The position numbers and the translations under genes are program-made. The notes below the pieces were generated by a model. It ran no database searches. It had not been told where the DNA came from and saw only the letters and a list, made by a program, of their open reading frames with translations. This document shows positions 36,101-47,440 of a DNA stretch of 64,000 nt, in pieces. Each line of letters begins with the position of its first letter. The stretch's first letter is position 1. Source of the stretch: Peribolospora baueri (Eukaryota; Basidiomycota; Peribolosporomycetes; Peribolosporales; Peribolosporaceae); contig JAMDHS010000020.1 of the NCBI GenBank assembly GCA_029717555.1, positions 186,001-250,000 of the forward strand. Direction: 5' to 3'.

Positions 36101-36306
36101 CAGTTCCTCTGGCGCGACTTGCCAAACCGCTCTCTTCGCACGCGCTAGTGCAGCCACCACTAGAGTACCTGAAGATGACGGCCACTCACCAGGAACACTC
36201 CCAAGCTAGCAAAGCAGGAGATGAAGTAAAGCAGGTAGTTGCCGCGCAGGCCTAGCTTGGCCAAGGGCGAGGCTGCTACCTTTACCCTCGTCGGTTGGTG
36301 ATCCAT
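33170..36306 (-). CDS. MFS sugar transporter
   Basis: Twelve-span plasma-membrane sugar porter; substrate not assigned. Exons: 36306-36190, 36060-36045, 35956-35945, 35850-35783, 35639-35443, 35316-35271, 35156-35097, 35005-34777, 34640-34618, 34514-34422, 34327-34035, 33926-33824, 33730-33621, 33539-33170 (578 aa). Family motifs in order: FGYDQGVMSG, GKIADILGRRRT, GRIIAGFGVGI, YQSEISPAEHRG, LPESPRWLL, QLNGINVISYYAP, VDIWGRRP, FGYSWGPIPWLLPPEIMP and PETKGVPLEEMDELFG. The motif FGYDQGVMSG is assembled from four exons, two of them only 16 and 12 bases. After the PETKG motif comes an acidic, then Ser/Gly/Arg-rich cytoplasmic tail. The TGA stop lies inside a perfect donor (GTGAGT), so a longer spliced tail is possible. 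Confidence 0.92.
35945..36060 (-). other. Two microexons (16 and 12 bases) in the transporter gene
   Basis: Exon 2 (36060-36045) reads FGYDQ plus one base. Exon 3 (35956-35945) supplies only the codons for VMS and parts of two glycine codons. Both are bounded by AG and GTGAG. Together they rebuild FGYDQGVMSG, a motif found in nearly all fungal sugar porters, which is strong support. Confidence 0.85.
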
Positions 36307-37263
36307 GGCGGGCGCGGAAGGAGAACTATAGTGATGGAGGGGACGGTGGTGCTCGTTGTCGTCGTCTTGACGGTGAGCCGGGCTATACAGATCACGTCAG
36401 GGAGAAGGGCGTGGGCGTCGTCGTTGCTCGATCACAGGGAAAAGGGGGGTGCGAGCGCGGGGTCGTAAGAGGGCGAGTAGAGGTGAGAAAAGAGAGCACA
36501 TGCAAACAACTGGTCGCCCGTCGTCCGTTCACTGCTGTCCCGGCCGCCTTGCTGTTCCCTAGATCCGGTATCGGGATTATGAGAGGTACAACAGCTCTTT
36601 TTGTCCGCCGGCGTGGTTGCTGGCCGGGAAGGACGAGCGTGATAGATCGCCGACGCGAAGGCGGCGCCGGGAGGGAGGCAGAGGGAGGGTATTGTACGTG
36701 CGGGGCCGGCGTGGTCAACCTGGAGTGCGTTGAGAAGAGAAGTCGTCTCCGAGGGGTAAGAGAGGAGATGGAGAAGGATGGAACGGAATGGGAATGGGAA
36801 TGCGTTCACTCCTCCGGCTCGGTCACCCGACTGCCCAAGCGGGGAAAGCGGAGGTGGGCGCGGCTACTGTGCTGCGGCAGATCACGGGCGCGCGCCATTT
36901 GAACGATTATCCCTCCGCAGCCCACTTCAATTGCCGTCGTCATGGGGCGTCGGACTCAATAAAGGTCCATAGAGTACACGCTCTTCGATAGTACGTACGG
37001 TTTACGCATAGTCCGGCGCATACGCATACCTTTCCCTGCGCGACAGGCGGTGGGAAATCGGGGCGTCGCTCATTCCCACCATCGAACCTCCTTCGTCCCC
37101 ACGACCCGCAACACCGCCAACCCACAACGCAAGGCCGCGCCGGCGACCACTTGTTCTCGCGTCGGCCATCGCGGTCCGTCGTTCGCCGTTCGCCGGCGGC
37201 AGCGGATCTAGCCAGCTTGAGTCCAAATACACACGTTTCCCAGTGAGCGCGGCTGAACAGACG
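36307..37263. promoter_or_regulatory. Divergent region between sugar transporter and CSL gene
   Basis: These 957 bases lie between two divergent start codons. I find no gene and no repeat of note. It should contain both promoters and leaders. Confidence 0.45.
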
Positions 37264-40200
37264 ATGGCGTCGCCATCCGACGGGGAAGTTGCCGCCGTCG
37301 CCAAAGCCGCTCTTGGAGCACAGGGAGAAGAACAAGGCCGACAAAGCACGGTCGACGATCGGCAGGAGCATCCCCATTCTTCCCCTGGCGTCCAGGATGG
37401 TCACGATGGCCGTCATCCCGAGCAGCACCTCGCCGCCGAAGTGGGCGGTGAGGTGGGAGAAGGGCAGGCGGTCACTTCTGCAGAGGAGCACCAGCAAGAG
37501 GAAGAAGACATGGGGCTGAGTGATGATGAGCGAGCCAGAGCGGCGGCCGCGGCGGCGGTCGCAGCTGCTGCCACTGGTGGAGAGGAGTCGTCCTCTCTTC
37601 AAGCAGCCGACACGTCGTCTCCTCTCGGTTCGAGCAGCGCGTTAACCATACCCACCTCCGGCTCTGAGGCGGTGTCGGACGACGAAAACGCCCAGCACAA
37701 CCTCGCCGTGCTCCTCAACGCCATCGAACAGCCCGGCCTCGCCGCCGCCGCCGCCGCTGCCGCCGCCTCTAACGGGGTGCCGACTTCAGCAGCAGCCAAT
37801 CAGCCCGGCCACCCTATTCCGTCGTCCGAACCTCCCAGCTTCAATATTCAGTCTCTCCTCGCTGCTTCGCAGCATCTTGCCTCCCCCCCTGACGATGGCT
37901 CCGTTCGATCAGCCAGTCAGCAGGCCAGCGCCGCTTCTGCCGCCGCTGTCTTCTCGCGTCTGGACCAAGCGGCTCTGGCTCGTGTTCTCGTCGAGGCGCA
38001 TGCTCGCTCTATCGCTGCTGCCGCCGCCGCCGCCGCCGCCAGCGCCGGTCAGTCGCCATCGCCGGGTCCGTCGATGGGAAAGAAGCGTAAATGGGCCGAT
38101 TTACCGTCGGACGACCGTCGTTCAAAAATTAGGCGTACCGTGCGCGACCACCTTGCCATCACCGGTCATGGCGGTGGCTATCTCTCCCCCACCTCCATCA
38201 CGTCTTATACGCAGCAGTCGCGTTCGTCCATGACCACAGTGTCCTGCCTGCATGCATCCGTCGCTCAGAAATCTTACGGCTCCGAGAAGCGCTTCCTCTG
38301 TCCTCCGCCGGTGGTGCGAATCACTGGCCCTCTTCGCCACTATCCTTCTCCATCCTCGGCCATGACGGCCAGCGAAGACGACTGTCCGATCAGCATGGCA
38401 GTCGTCAACGACATGGGCGACCGGTCCGCGGAGCAGAAAAGCGCTTTGGATGAAGCCATGCAGGCGCGCTTCAAATATCTCCACGTCGGAGGCACCGCCA
38501 AGGCGAAGCAGTTCAGGCTGCAGCTCAACTTGCTCAAGCCGCCAGAGCCGGAGCAGCACCGTCAAGATCATCCTCACGCCTTGTCTCAGCTACCCGACGT
38601 TGGCGGTCACCACTTCAGCTCGTCCGGCGAGGATCACTCTGACCCCTCTCACGGTCATCATCAGGACGACGTGAACGGCGACGAGGCTGCAGCTGCTGCC
38701 GCGGTTGCTGCCGTGGCTGCTCAGATAGCTCAGAGTCAGCCTCAGTCCGGTGATGGGTCGGCTGGCCATTCGTCGTCCTCCGGTCCTCCCGCCCTCTCTC
38801 GCTCGCAACCTTGGGCCTCCTTCGAATCAGCTCCGATCACCATCATCTCCAAACCCTCCAAAAAGACGGCCAAGACGCGCAACGCGTCGTCATACATCCT
38901 CTCCGGGTCTCTTGTCAGCCTCTTCAACCGCATCAACAGCCAGACTGTTCGCACGAAGTACATGTGCGTCGAGGACGGCCGGCTGTGCGCTCGCAACAGC
39001 AGTTGGAGCGCCTTTCGCATCACCCAGATCGGCAAGCCTTCGCCTCCTGGGCCCCATGGCGCCGGCGGAGGCATTATGGCTTTGGGCACCGGCGACAACC
39101 AACCCATCACGTACGGCAGCATTGTCGTGCTCACCGATTCGGTCACCGGCGTCAGCAGCGACCCGCTTGTCGTTTGCAAGGTAGACAAGGGCAAGATCAG
39201 CCTACCTCAGCTCCAGCCGACACCACCTGCCGAGCAGACGGGAGACGTGCAGGGGCACCAGGAGGAGCACGCACAGCATGAGACGGAAGAGGAACATCGA
39301 CCAGCAGACGACGTGCAGCATGGACAGGAGCCGAACTCCGGACTTCCTACGGATCCTCAGCTTCGAGCGATGGCCGAAGCGGCCGTCGCGGCTGCAGCGG
39401 CCGCGCAGCAGCAGCAGCAGAAGGAGGTGCTTCAGGACGGGATGAAGAACGAGGTCGAAGGCGCGGAGCAATCATCGAACGACCTTTCGTCCATGGCGGC
39501 CGACGCGGAGCGCGCTGCTGCTGCCGCAGCTGCCGCGCAAGCGTTCTCCGCGCTCAGTGCAAACACTGACGTGGGCGCGTCTGCCGGCGGTCCCGCATCA
39601 TCATCTGCGTCAGCTCCCGCGCAGCAACCTCCCGCAAAGTTGACGGTGACCGAGGACGCGAACGCGTACGGCCCTGTGGCGCAGATGCAAAAGGTGGCCC
39701 TCTTGCGCTACATCCCGGACATTAATCCGGACGGCTCGTCCTCGTCCTTCTTTCGCGTTTCCGAAGGCGGCATTCCCAAGCCCTTGCTCACGGGGCAGAG
39801 GACATATCTATGCGCAACAGTGTTCGAGCGATGGCGCGATGGCGGAACGTCCGAGATGGATCCAGGCGATCTCTCTCCAGCGTTGACTTACCCAGCCGGT
39901 CCACCGCCCCATCCCGGCTCTGGTAGCGTTCCTTCTGCCAGCGCAACTGCCGCATTTGCCGCCAGCGCCCTCGCCGCCGCGCCTGGTCCGAGCGAGATGA
40001 TGGGAGGCTTGCATCAGGAGCATCAACACCAGCAGTCACAGCAGGGACAAGGTCACAGCGGCAACGGTTACGAAACGCCGTCTATGCCGCAGACAGGAAG
40101 CGAGGGCGGAAGGAGCCGCGGTGGCCATCACCGGGCGGCCGCTCACCCGCCCACGAGTGTCTTGAGCTTCGCGCCGCCGAGGACGGAGCGGATCACGAGG

Positions 40201-41419
40201 GAGGATGGGAGCACCATTGAACAGGACAGCGTGGAAGATATATATTGTTGGAGCGTCGTGGGCATTTGTGAGTGCTTGTCGTCTTTGTTGCGTCTTGTAT
40301 TCCGGTTCTCAAGTTGTTATGAGCTCACTCTTTTCTTTTCTTTTCTTTCTTTTCGGTGACCGCTCGACAGCATCGTTCGAATACACTTTTTTCGAGGCCG
40401 CGCCCACCTCGACATCTTCGGCGGGTACCGACGTAGAAGACGAGAACGCCCTCCCGCCTCCTACTCTCCCCATAACGCCTTTCCCCATATTTACCGCGCC
40501 GCCGTACTACAACCTTCGCTCGCACACCCTCGAGCTCAAGGTGCAAAACTACTACTACGCCCTCCCTCCCGAGCATGTCGGCGATGGCATCGGCCAGCAA
40601 AGAAATTCGACTATGGTCCCGCTCGAAGTTTGGCTCGGGCCGCTCGGGCCGCTGGAGACTAAGGTGCAAAACGACGCGCAAAAGACGGGAGAGGCGCTGC
40701 TGACGGTGCAGATGCCCAAGATTCCGGAGATCCTTAAGGCGCTCGACGAAGAGAAGGTGGAGGAGGACCGCGGCCATCACCCACACCAGCTCGGACAGGA
40801 TGGTCGGTCCGCATCCGTTAACCCGGCTTTGCAGACGAGCGCCACCGCCGCCGATGAGAGCGATGTGTCTCGCGGCGATGGGTCAGGCGAGGCGACGACA
40901 AACCGGGGGGGCGAGGGCGTGTCACCTGCTGAGGCTGTTGCCATTGCCGCCGCCGCCATCCGTGGCTCGGATGTGGCCGTGGACGGAGGGTCGGGTGGTG
41001 TGCCGGGTACGCAGAACGCAAGCCTGGACGAGACGCACAATTACCTCGAGGAACCCTCTTCTCCAACGCAGGACCACCATCAGCAGCAGCAACACGCCGC
41101 CGCTGGAGAACATGGGCAGGGCTCGTCGGAACCAGGAGCAGAAGACCATGAGCGCGCGCCCTCATCCTCGTCACCTGCGCCTCCCCCCGCTCCGGTCCCG
41201 GTCCCGCAAACGAAAACGCTCCCGATCCTCTTCATCCGGGGCCTTGACGGCTGCGGGTACCACACGGGCCGGTACGTCGCGGCAGACGACCTGATCGCCC
41301 TCGTTGGAGCTGCGGGCAGCGCGAGCGCTGCGAACGCGCTCAGGAATTTGGGCGTGGGCATCGGCGGGCCGAACGGGTTTGGAGGGACCACTGGCGCTTG
41401 GAGCTTGAGGGTTGTTTGA
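37264..41419 (+). CDS. CSL (RBP-J/CBF1) family transcription factor
   Basis: DNA-binding factor of the family that mediates Notch signalling in animals; fission yeast has Cbf11 and Cbf12. Exons 37264-40267 and 40371-41419 encode 1,350 aa. The N-terminal DNA-binding part contains the almost invariant VAQKSYGSEKRFLCPPP (near residue 335). FKYLHVGGTAKAKQFRLQLNL follows near 400. After a His/Gln/Ala-rich insertion come the beta-trefoil motifs ITIISKPSKKTAK, SGSLVSLFNRINSQTVRTKYM and ITYGSIVVLTD. A C-terminal Rel/IPT-like part begins around FEYTFFEA and ends in LFIRGLDGCGYHTGRYVA, another CSL hallmark. Poly-Ala and poly-Gln runs separate the domains. It is more than twice the length of animal RBP-J. 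Notch itself is absent in fungi, so it must work without it. Confidence 0.92.
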
Positions 41420-41737
41420 ATGCGCGCGAGGCGATGCGAAGCGGCAGTCAATTTTTTCTCCTTTTTTTTCTTTTTTTTTTTTTTCCTTCCTCCTACTTTC
41501 TTCCTTCTTCCGTTGTTACTTTGCGTTCCTCCTCTGGCTGGCCTATGTTCTCTCCGTTCCATGCATGCATGCTATGTGCTGTCGAAGGGCTTTTCCTACA
41601 AAGTAACGAACGTACTGGCTGTCGCACCTCGAAGTGATCTGGAGGTTAGGGTTAGCGCGATCCAAGTGGATGATGCTTCCCTTCCGCTTCTCTCGCGTGC
41701 CCCAGACTGAACGCTTAAGGACGCAGAGGGACGCATC
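41420..41737. other. CSL 3' end and DNA ligase promoter
   Basis: This 318-base gap contains a T-rich tract at about 41455-41485, probably in the CSL 3' end, and a TTAGGGTTAG motif at 41646-41655, 83-92 bases before the ligase ATG. Confidence 0.5.
41646..41655 (+). promoter_or_regulatory. Telomere-repeat-like box upstream of the DNA ligase gene
   Basis: TTAGGGTTAG, one and a half to two units of the common fungal telomere repeat, stands alone in non-repetitive DNA just before the gene. It could be a Tbf1/Teb1-type binding site. Confidence 0.45.
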
Positions 41738-44271
41738 ATGGTCCTCCCACCCCAGCGCGGATCTCTCAGCATCCTCCTTTACCATGTCTCTCTGGCAAAG
41801 CCCCGGTGGAGTGATTTTCGTTCGCTTTCCAGCTCCTCGACGAGGTGGCAGCCGCCCAGCCCTGGACCATCCTCCGATCACGCTCCCCGTAACCCGCTCC
41901 AGCAACTACGCGATCTCCGGCGCCTTCTGAACGAGGTCGGCACCAGCAATCGGCCGATATACAAGACGGATGCTTTGCAGCGCACCCCATGGCTCTGGGG
42001 GCTGCTTTTCACGTAAGTGCTATTTTCGACGATCAGTCCACCATCCTCGTTCGAATGCCAGTGGTCGCTCACGGGCAGCGATGGATGCGGGTATATAGTC
42101 GAGACTGACCTTGTTCGGACTCACAGCGTGTACGAACCGGATACGCGCTTCCGCATGTCTTCGGCCGCTTTGTCTGCTTACCTCGAGCTTCGCAAGAAGG
42201 ACAACGCCTGGCAAGCGGACCCGTCGTTACCGACAGCGTCTTTAGCCCGCCGAGGCAAGCAAAAGACCTTCGACGCGGCCTCCCGCGATCTGCTGCTGAT
42301 GAATGCGCCCCACTTCGACTCGGTCGAGGACCTCCTCTCCGCGCTTCGCGACGGAGTTGCGACCGGAATGCAGGCGAAAGCGATGTGCGAGCGCTTCTTG
42401 AAAGAGCACGGCATTTTGGAGGAGGAGCGGAGGATTTGGGAGAGAGGCCAGGGCGCGGCGGGGGAAGACAGTGTGGGAGAGTCGATCGCGCGGCTTTCGT
42501 TGCTGCCTACGCCCTTGGAACTGTTCTATCGTCTCATAGATCGGAACCTCAAGGCAGGATTCAACTATAAGCTTCTTCGCTCGGCTTTCGAGCGTAGTCG
42601 TCAGTTCGACGAAGAGTTCGGCAGGGTTGCTCGATTAAAATCTGCTTCCTCGTCAACAGCCTCCGGTTCCAAGGCGGTTTCAAGCACCAAATGCTCAGCG
42701 ACTTCGACAGGAATTTTTTCGATGCCTAAACCGTTCGAGATCGCTCTGGGAAAGACCATCAAGCGCTCTGAAGTGGATAGTCTTTTCGCCGCCAGACCGA
42801 AAGCGTCGTCGACGCTTTCCGCAGGGACGGGGGACTGGTACGCGTCTCGCAAGCTCGACGGTATACGTTGCCTCGTCTTCATCGACATACCGCTCGCCGT
42901 TATCCAAGAGGAAAACGGACCTGTCGATGCGGACGTGCAGATCAGAACCTTGTCTCGCAGCGGAAAGGAGTTTGTCAGCCTAGATCGACTCAAGGAGGCA
43001 CTCTTGGTCTTAGTCCACTCTCCCGCCATCAAACGCTTGGCTTCCATGTCGGCAAAGCAGACGGAAGAGCTCGGAGGAGACAAGAGTCCTTTGCCGGACT
43101 GCGCGCGGATCGTGCTGGACGGCGAGGTGTGCTCGCTCGTCCCAGCCGGCACTTCGGCCAAGCAGACTGTCGGCGCCGTCCCTTCAACGCAAGACACAGC
43201 CTTCGAGGCGGAAAACGAGCAAATCGAATTCGTCGAGGACTTTCGCTCCATCGCTTCCCTCGTGATGCGTAGGTCGGGAGAGCAAATTCCCTCGCCGGCA
43301 TATTTCGTACTTGACGCGCTCACCTATCCCGAATTTGCGCAGTGGGAGGACTTCGATTCGAGAGGGGGTACCCGATCGTTCAAAGAGAGGAGGGAAATTG
43401 TCGAGGGAATACATGATTGGATAGCGATGGAGGAGGGTCGTCAAGTAGGTTCCCTTGACAGGGAAAAAGGAGCGGCCGTCAAGGCGAAGAAGCTGAGCGA
43501 GGTTGTGAGAAGGTTGGAGCAGAAGTTAGTCAAATCGCCGCACGAGTGCTTGCAGGCGATGGGCGAAGCGTGCACGAAAGGGTGGGAAGGCATCGTCTTG
43601 AGGAGGGACGTGGGCCACGAGGGGAAGAGGAGGTACGTTCCGGTCTGGCGTCCGCTCGATTACGGCGCCTGAAGATGCTGAAAGCTGATGACAATTGGGA
43701 TTGTGGCCATGTCCGGTCCATTGCTCCTGCGCCCCATTGCGTGCGGCCAAATTCAGCTCCAACATCCGCAAGTTCAAAGAATGGAACGATGCAGAGTACG
43801 TCGTCAAGTCTATCGAGTCGAGCCGCCAGCGTTTGGCAGTCAACGGCGTGTATGAGGACAGAGAGGCACTAGCTAACGTGTGGATCGAGCATAAAGGTGC
43901 GTGCCGTGTCGGGCGCTTCGACTGCCATCCTTCTGGCAAACTGGCGCGCCCTCCTGTTCCGTTCATTCACATAGCTGGCCACGTCGCATCTCCTCTCCTG
44001 GCCCATGCTTCGCCCGGTACTTTCCCGAAATGCAGGCCACCCTGTCGCGGTCGGCTCAGGCTTCACCACGGACCAGCGATTACGCTATCACGCGGACCCC
44101 TCCTTGATCGTGGGCAAGCAGATCACCGTCGAGTACTTCGAGGAGAGCGAGAGCAAGGAACGCCTCGCTTCTCTTGCCAGCGCTGACGGAGATAATGGTG
44201 AAGGGCCAGCGCTCAGCTTGCGCTTTCCGAGGGTGAAGCACGTGTATGAAGAGGGAGAGAGGGAGATTTGA
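41738..44271 (+). CDS. ATP-dependent DNA ligase (short form)
   Basis: Seals DNA nicks through an enzyme-AMP intermediate. Exons 41738-42012, 42127-43632, 43757-43896 and 44036-44271 encode 718 aa. Nucleotidyltransferase motifs: I, SRKLDGIR with Lys334; III, VLDGEV; IIIa, YFVLDAL; IV, WEGIVLRR; V, formed across an intron, KFKEWNDAEYVV. The C-terminal OB domain reads GSGFTTDQRLRYHADPS...IGKQITVEYFEES-like and ends SLRFPRVKHVYEE, resembling small ligases of the chlorella-virus and bacterial type more than nuclear ligases I or IV. An N-terminal helical domain (LQQLRDLRRLLNEV, WLWGLLFTVYEPDTRFRMSSAALSAYL) precedes it. The first 50 or so residues are uncertain: another frame there also looks ligase-like. 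It may serve repair or mitochondria. Confidence 0.8.
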
Positions 44272-44687
44272 GGCAACCATGCAAGGTCACCGGATTGAAG
44301 GTCAACTCGTTCAAAGCCAGACTCATCCGATACCCATCCGGACGTCCTGCTTGCCGTGTTCCCTGCACCGACCTAAACTATACGTCGTCGGATCGAGGGC
44401 TAAAAAAATGGAATAAAAAAGAAAAAGAACGGCAAGACAACTCCTCCGCCTGTACGAACCACGCCTTTTCCACTTATCCTGCGGGCACACTGGTACCCAC
44501 AGAGCGCACTGCCCATCTCTCCGTGCAATACGATGCCGTTTCACAAAGAGCACAAGTTATACAAGGTCCGAAGAAAGGAATAGGATAGTCGACGAGGATC
44601 ATGATCTAGAGCGAGCGAGGACGCGGCTCCGGAGCAGACAGGAGGAACAAGGGCGGCACGTAAGGGAGGGGGAGATGCAGACAGAGT
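44272..44687. other. Convergent intergenic region (DNA ligase / CDC4)
   Basis: The two genes end towards each other across 416 bases. AATAAA-like sequence (ggaataaaaaag near 44410) fits the ligase 3' end. I see nothing else. Confidence 0.5.
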
Positions 44688-45647
44688 TCACTGGGAGAGG
44701 ATCTGGCGAACGAAGGCTTCGTAGTTGATGTTGCCGTCGCTGCGAACAGGTATGACGATTCATCAGAAGTAAGTTTAAGTGTAGGCGTCAAGAGAAGATA
44801 GTGACACAACGCGTCCGATTCAACTCACCTCCCGACCTGAACCCCCTTGAGAAGCTCGTCTACCTCCTCTTCCGAGAGCTTCTCTCCGAGGTTGGTGAGG
44901 ACATATCGGAGTTCACCGACACCGATGAAACCGTTTCCATCCTTGTCGAACACTTGGAAGCCGCGGATGAACTCGTCTAAAGGAGAATGATAGCGAGAAG
45001 GTAAGGATGGCGAACGTGTTTGGCATCCAGCGAGCGCACAGGTGCGCCCGCTATCCACATCTTGAGGGAAGACAGAAGGCAATGAGGCGCACCTGGAGTT
45101 CCCGCAGGCTTGAAGCCGTTCGGCCGGTTGAGGATGCTCAGGAAGGTCTTGAAGTCGACTGCAAAGATGTAAGCGTTCGGGCGCAAGCGTCAGTCAGCAG
45201 GCCCTCGCATGTTCGCCTTGCCTAAGAAGAGTAGAAGCCCAGAACCGCCGGTTAAGACTTATAATATGGGGGCAGCCGTGGGTGAGCACTCACTGTCTCT
45301 CGGCGCCTGGCTTGCCAACTCGGCTACCTCAGCCTGCGTGGGGTTCTGTCCGAGAGCGCGAAGCAAGTCACCAAGCGACTCGCGCGGGATGGTGTTAGTG
45401 CCCTTCTTGTCAAAGAGAGTGAAAGCCTCTCGGTATTCTGAGTAGAAGATGCGAGCGCACATAGCCATGTTCATATCGAGTCAGCAAGAGGCTACGCAAG
45501 TATGCAGACACCGGCAGGCCGCGCAGGAAGGAAGGGCTCACCAGCTTCGGCGGCAGACTGAATTGTGAGGATCAGAGTTTGAAGCAGAAAGGTCAGCTGT
45601 GGGCAGTGAACATGCGCGGGGTAGGAGCACGGCTAGACACTGACCAT
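44688..45647 (-). CDS. CDC4: Cdc4-type essential myosin light chain (EF-hand)
   Basis: Light chain of the type II myosin of the cytokinetic ring. Exons: 45647-45645, 45557-45542, 45437-45294, 45158-45093, 44976-44829, 44739-44688 (142 aa; fission yeast Cdc4 has 141). The sequence follows Cdc4 throughout: [93 protein letters not shown] and [12 protein letters not shown]. The third EF-hand ([12 protein letters not shown]) keeps calcium-binding residues better than the first. The start codon is a 3-base coding exon directly followed by a GTCAGT donor, and the next exon is only 16 bases. All phases close. The start lies 247 bases from that of mitochondrial uS7. Confidence 0.93.
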
Positions 45648-45894
45648 CTTGGATCGTGACAAAGGTCAAATGAGATGGAGGTGCAGAGCTAAGCAAGTCG
45701 ATCCTTCGTTCCCGCCGGGCTGTTTAGGAGTTCCGACCGCACTGACGCCTGGACAGCGCGCCCCCATCACTCGCCGCAGCCAGTACACGTGATGTCAAAT
45801 ACTACCGCAGCACTCCTAACCCTACCTGACCAGAGTGAGTTGCCGGCTTTCTTCCTGGTGAGCACCGCTCAAGACAACACCGGGCATCCTCGCC
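45648..45894. promoter_or_regulatory. Shared promoter of CDC4 and mitochondrial uS7, with AACCCTA box
   Basis: The two start codons diverge across 247 bases. An AACCCTA motif (telobox type, reverse of TTAGGG) sits at 45818-45824, 71 bases before the uS7 ATG. Confidence 0.5.
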
Positions 45895-46758
45895 ATGTCA
45901 CTCCCAGGCTTGCTTCTCCCCGTCTCCCGGACGACCTGCTCCTGCGCCCGAAGCGGGGGCCAAGTCCGGAAGCAGGTCCATAAGCAGGCCCTTCGCTCGT
46001 TTTTCGCCAGCACAGTCTCATTTCGGGACGTCGTCGCACCCGGGTCGTCCCCCGGCCAGCAGGACGTGCTGAACGATACTTTCAAGACGATTGGGGAGAT
46101 TACCCGTCTGACAGCCGAGGAAGAAGCTGGAGATGCGTCTAGTTTCTCTGCGCCGTTGGCTTCAGCGGAGCCTGCCGCGCCAGAAGCCGCGGCGTCGACC
46201 CCGTCACCAAGCGACCCGACAGCCCACCCGTCCTCTTCGCCCTCCTCTCCGACCTCTTCCTTCGCCGCCATGTTCGGCAATCGGTTATCGCCACAGGACG
46301 TTCCGACCACTGGCTACGCTCATTTCGCACCCCCACCGCGCAATGACCCGTTGCTAAGTTTCATGACCAACCTGATCATGAAGAGCGGCAAGAAGGCGCG
46401 CGCAGAGCATTACCTCGGCTCGGCGCTCGCCGAAATCCGCCTACGCACCAACTCGGACCCTCTCCCCCTTGTCCGTCGCGCCGTGGAGATGGCAAGCCCG
46501 CTTGTGCGCATGACCACCTTGCGCACGGGGGCCAAGTCCATCCCCACGCCGTCCCCACTGACGGACAGGCAGAGGACGCGGCAAGCGATCACGTGGATCC
46601 TCGAGGCCAGCAATAAGCGCAACGAGGGGCGCTTCCACGTCCGTCTTGCTCAGGAGCTCATCGCCGTCGTCAATGGTGCTAGTTCCGTGTTGGCCAAGAA
46701 GGAGGAGGTACACCGCATGGCTTTCAACAACAGGGCCAACGCTTCCGTGAGGGTGTGA
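45895..46758 (+). CDS. Mitochondrial ribosomal protein uS7m
   Basis: Small-subunit protein that binds the 3' domain of mitochondrial 16S-like rRNA. This is a single exon of 287 aa, the only intron-free gene of the window. The first 45 residues are rich in Arg/Ser/Leu without acidic residues, as in a mitochondrial presequence, followed by a Ser/Pro/Ala-rich linker. The uS7 domain starts at DPLLSFMTNLIMKSGKKARAE and shows VRRAVEMASPLVRM, RQRTRQAITWILEASNKR, FHVRLAQELIAVVNG and the end KKEEVHRMAFNNRA, which is typical of the family. Confidence 0.93.
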   Translation: MSLPGLLLPVSRTTCSCARSGGQVRKQVHKQALRSFFASTVSFRDVVAPGSSPGQQDVLNDTFKTIGEITRLTAEEEAGDASSFSAPLASAEPAAPEAAASTPSPSDPTAHPSSSPSSPTSSFAAMFGNRLSPQDVPTTGYAHFAPPPRNDPLLSFMTNLIMKSGKKARAEHYLGSALAEIRLRTNSDPLPLVRRAVEMASPLVRMTTLRTGAKSIPTPSPLTDRQRTRQAITWILEASNKRNEGRFHVRLAQELIAVVNGASSVLAKKEEVHRMAFNNRANASVRV

Positions 46759-47440
46759 GGAGAGGAAGAAGGCGGACGAGACATGGACGGCGAGCACGGC
46801 GGATGTATCATCGTATCATCTTCTCGTCAGTTGGAGAGGTTCCTTATCAGCGAAGAAGGACGAAGCGGCGAAAGAGTGTTGCAGCATCATTTCCGCATGG
46901 ACACCCGAACGTTGCGAGTCTCGCCTTATAGTGATCATCAAGCATGAGCGACGGACGGTCCCATGTCTCATCCCTTCTCGACTCGATTATTAGTAAATTG
47001 GCTTTCGTTCTTCTCGACCGGTCATTCAGGTAGGGTTGGGGAATCCGAAAGCCTCATCTACGCTGTACACTAGCAACTGCTTGCAGGAAATACTCGGAGC
47101 TCTTCAGAGGCAGAGCGGTCGAATTCCTCGATTGGAATGCGCGCAGAGTCGACAGCGACGACTGAGTACGCTGCGATGGAGTCAGACCGAAAGAGTGAAG
47201 TCATGCATTCGTACAAAGGCCCATACGCGAGAATGGCGGCAGAGGAGAGGGGGATGGGGGCATGTTAAAAGGGACAAGCTTGACCAAGTCGGCGCTCGCC
47301 CGAGTTTGTTTTGAGTACAACGATAGATGAATAGCAGATGCCCGCAACACTCCCCCTGGCACCCGTCTCGCTCGGACAACCCCCCCTCTGCCTCTCTCCT
47401 CCCTCACGACAAGGCCAAGACGATACGCAATCGCATGCGC
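46759..47440. other. Convergent intergenic region (uS7m / RPL9)
   Basis: These 682 bases hold the facing 3' ends of two genes. No gene, repeat or structured RNA is visible. Confidence 0.5.
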
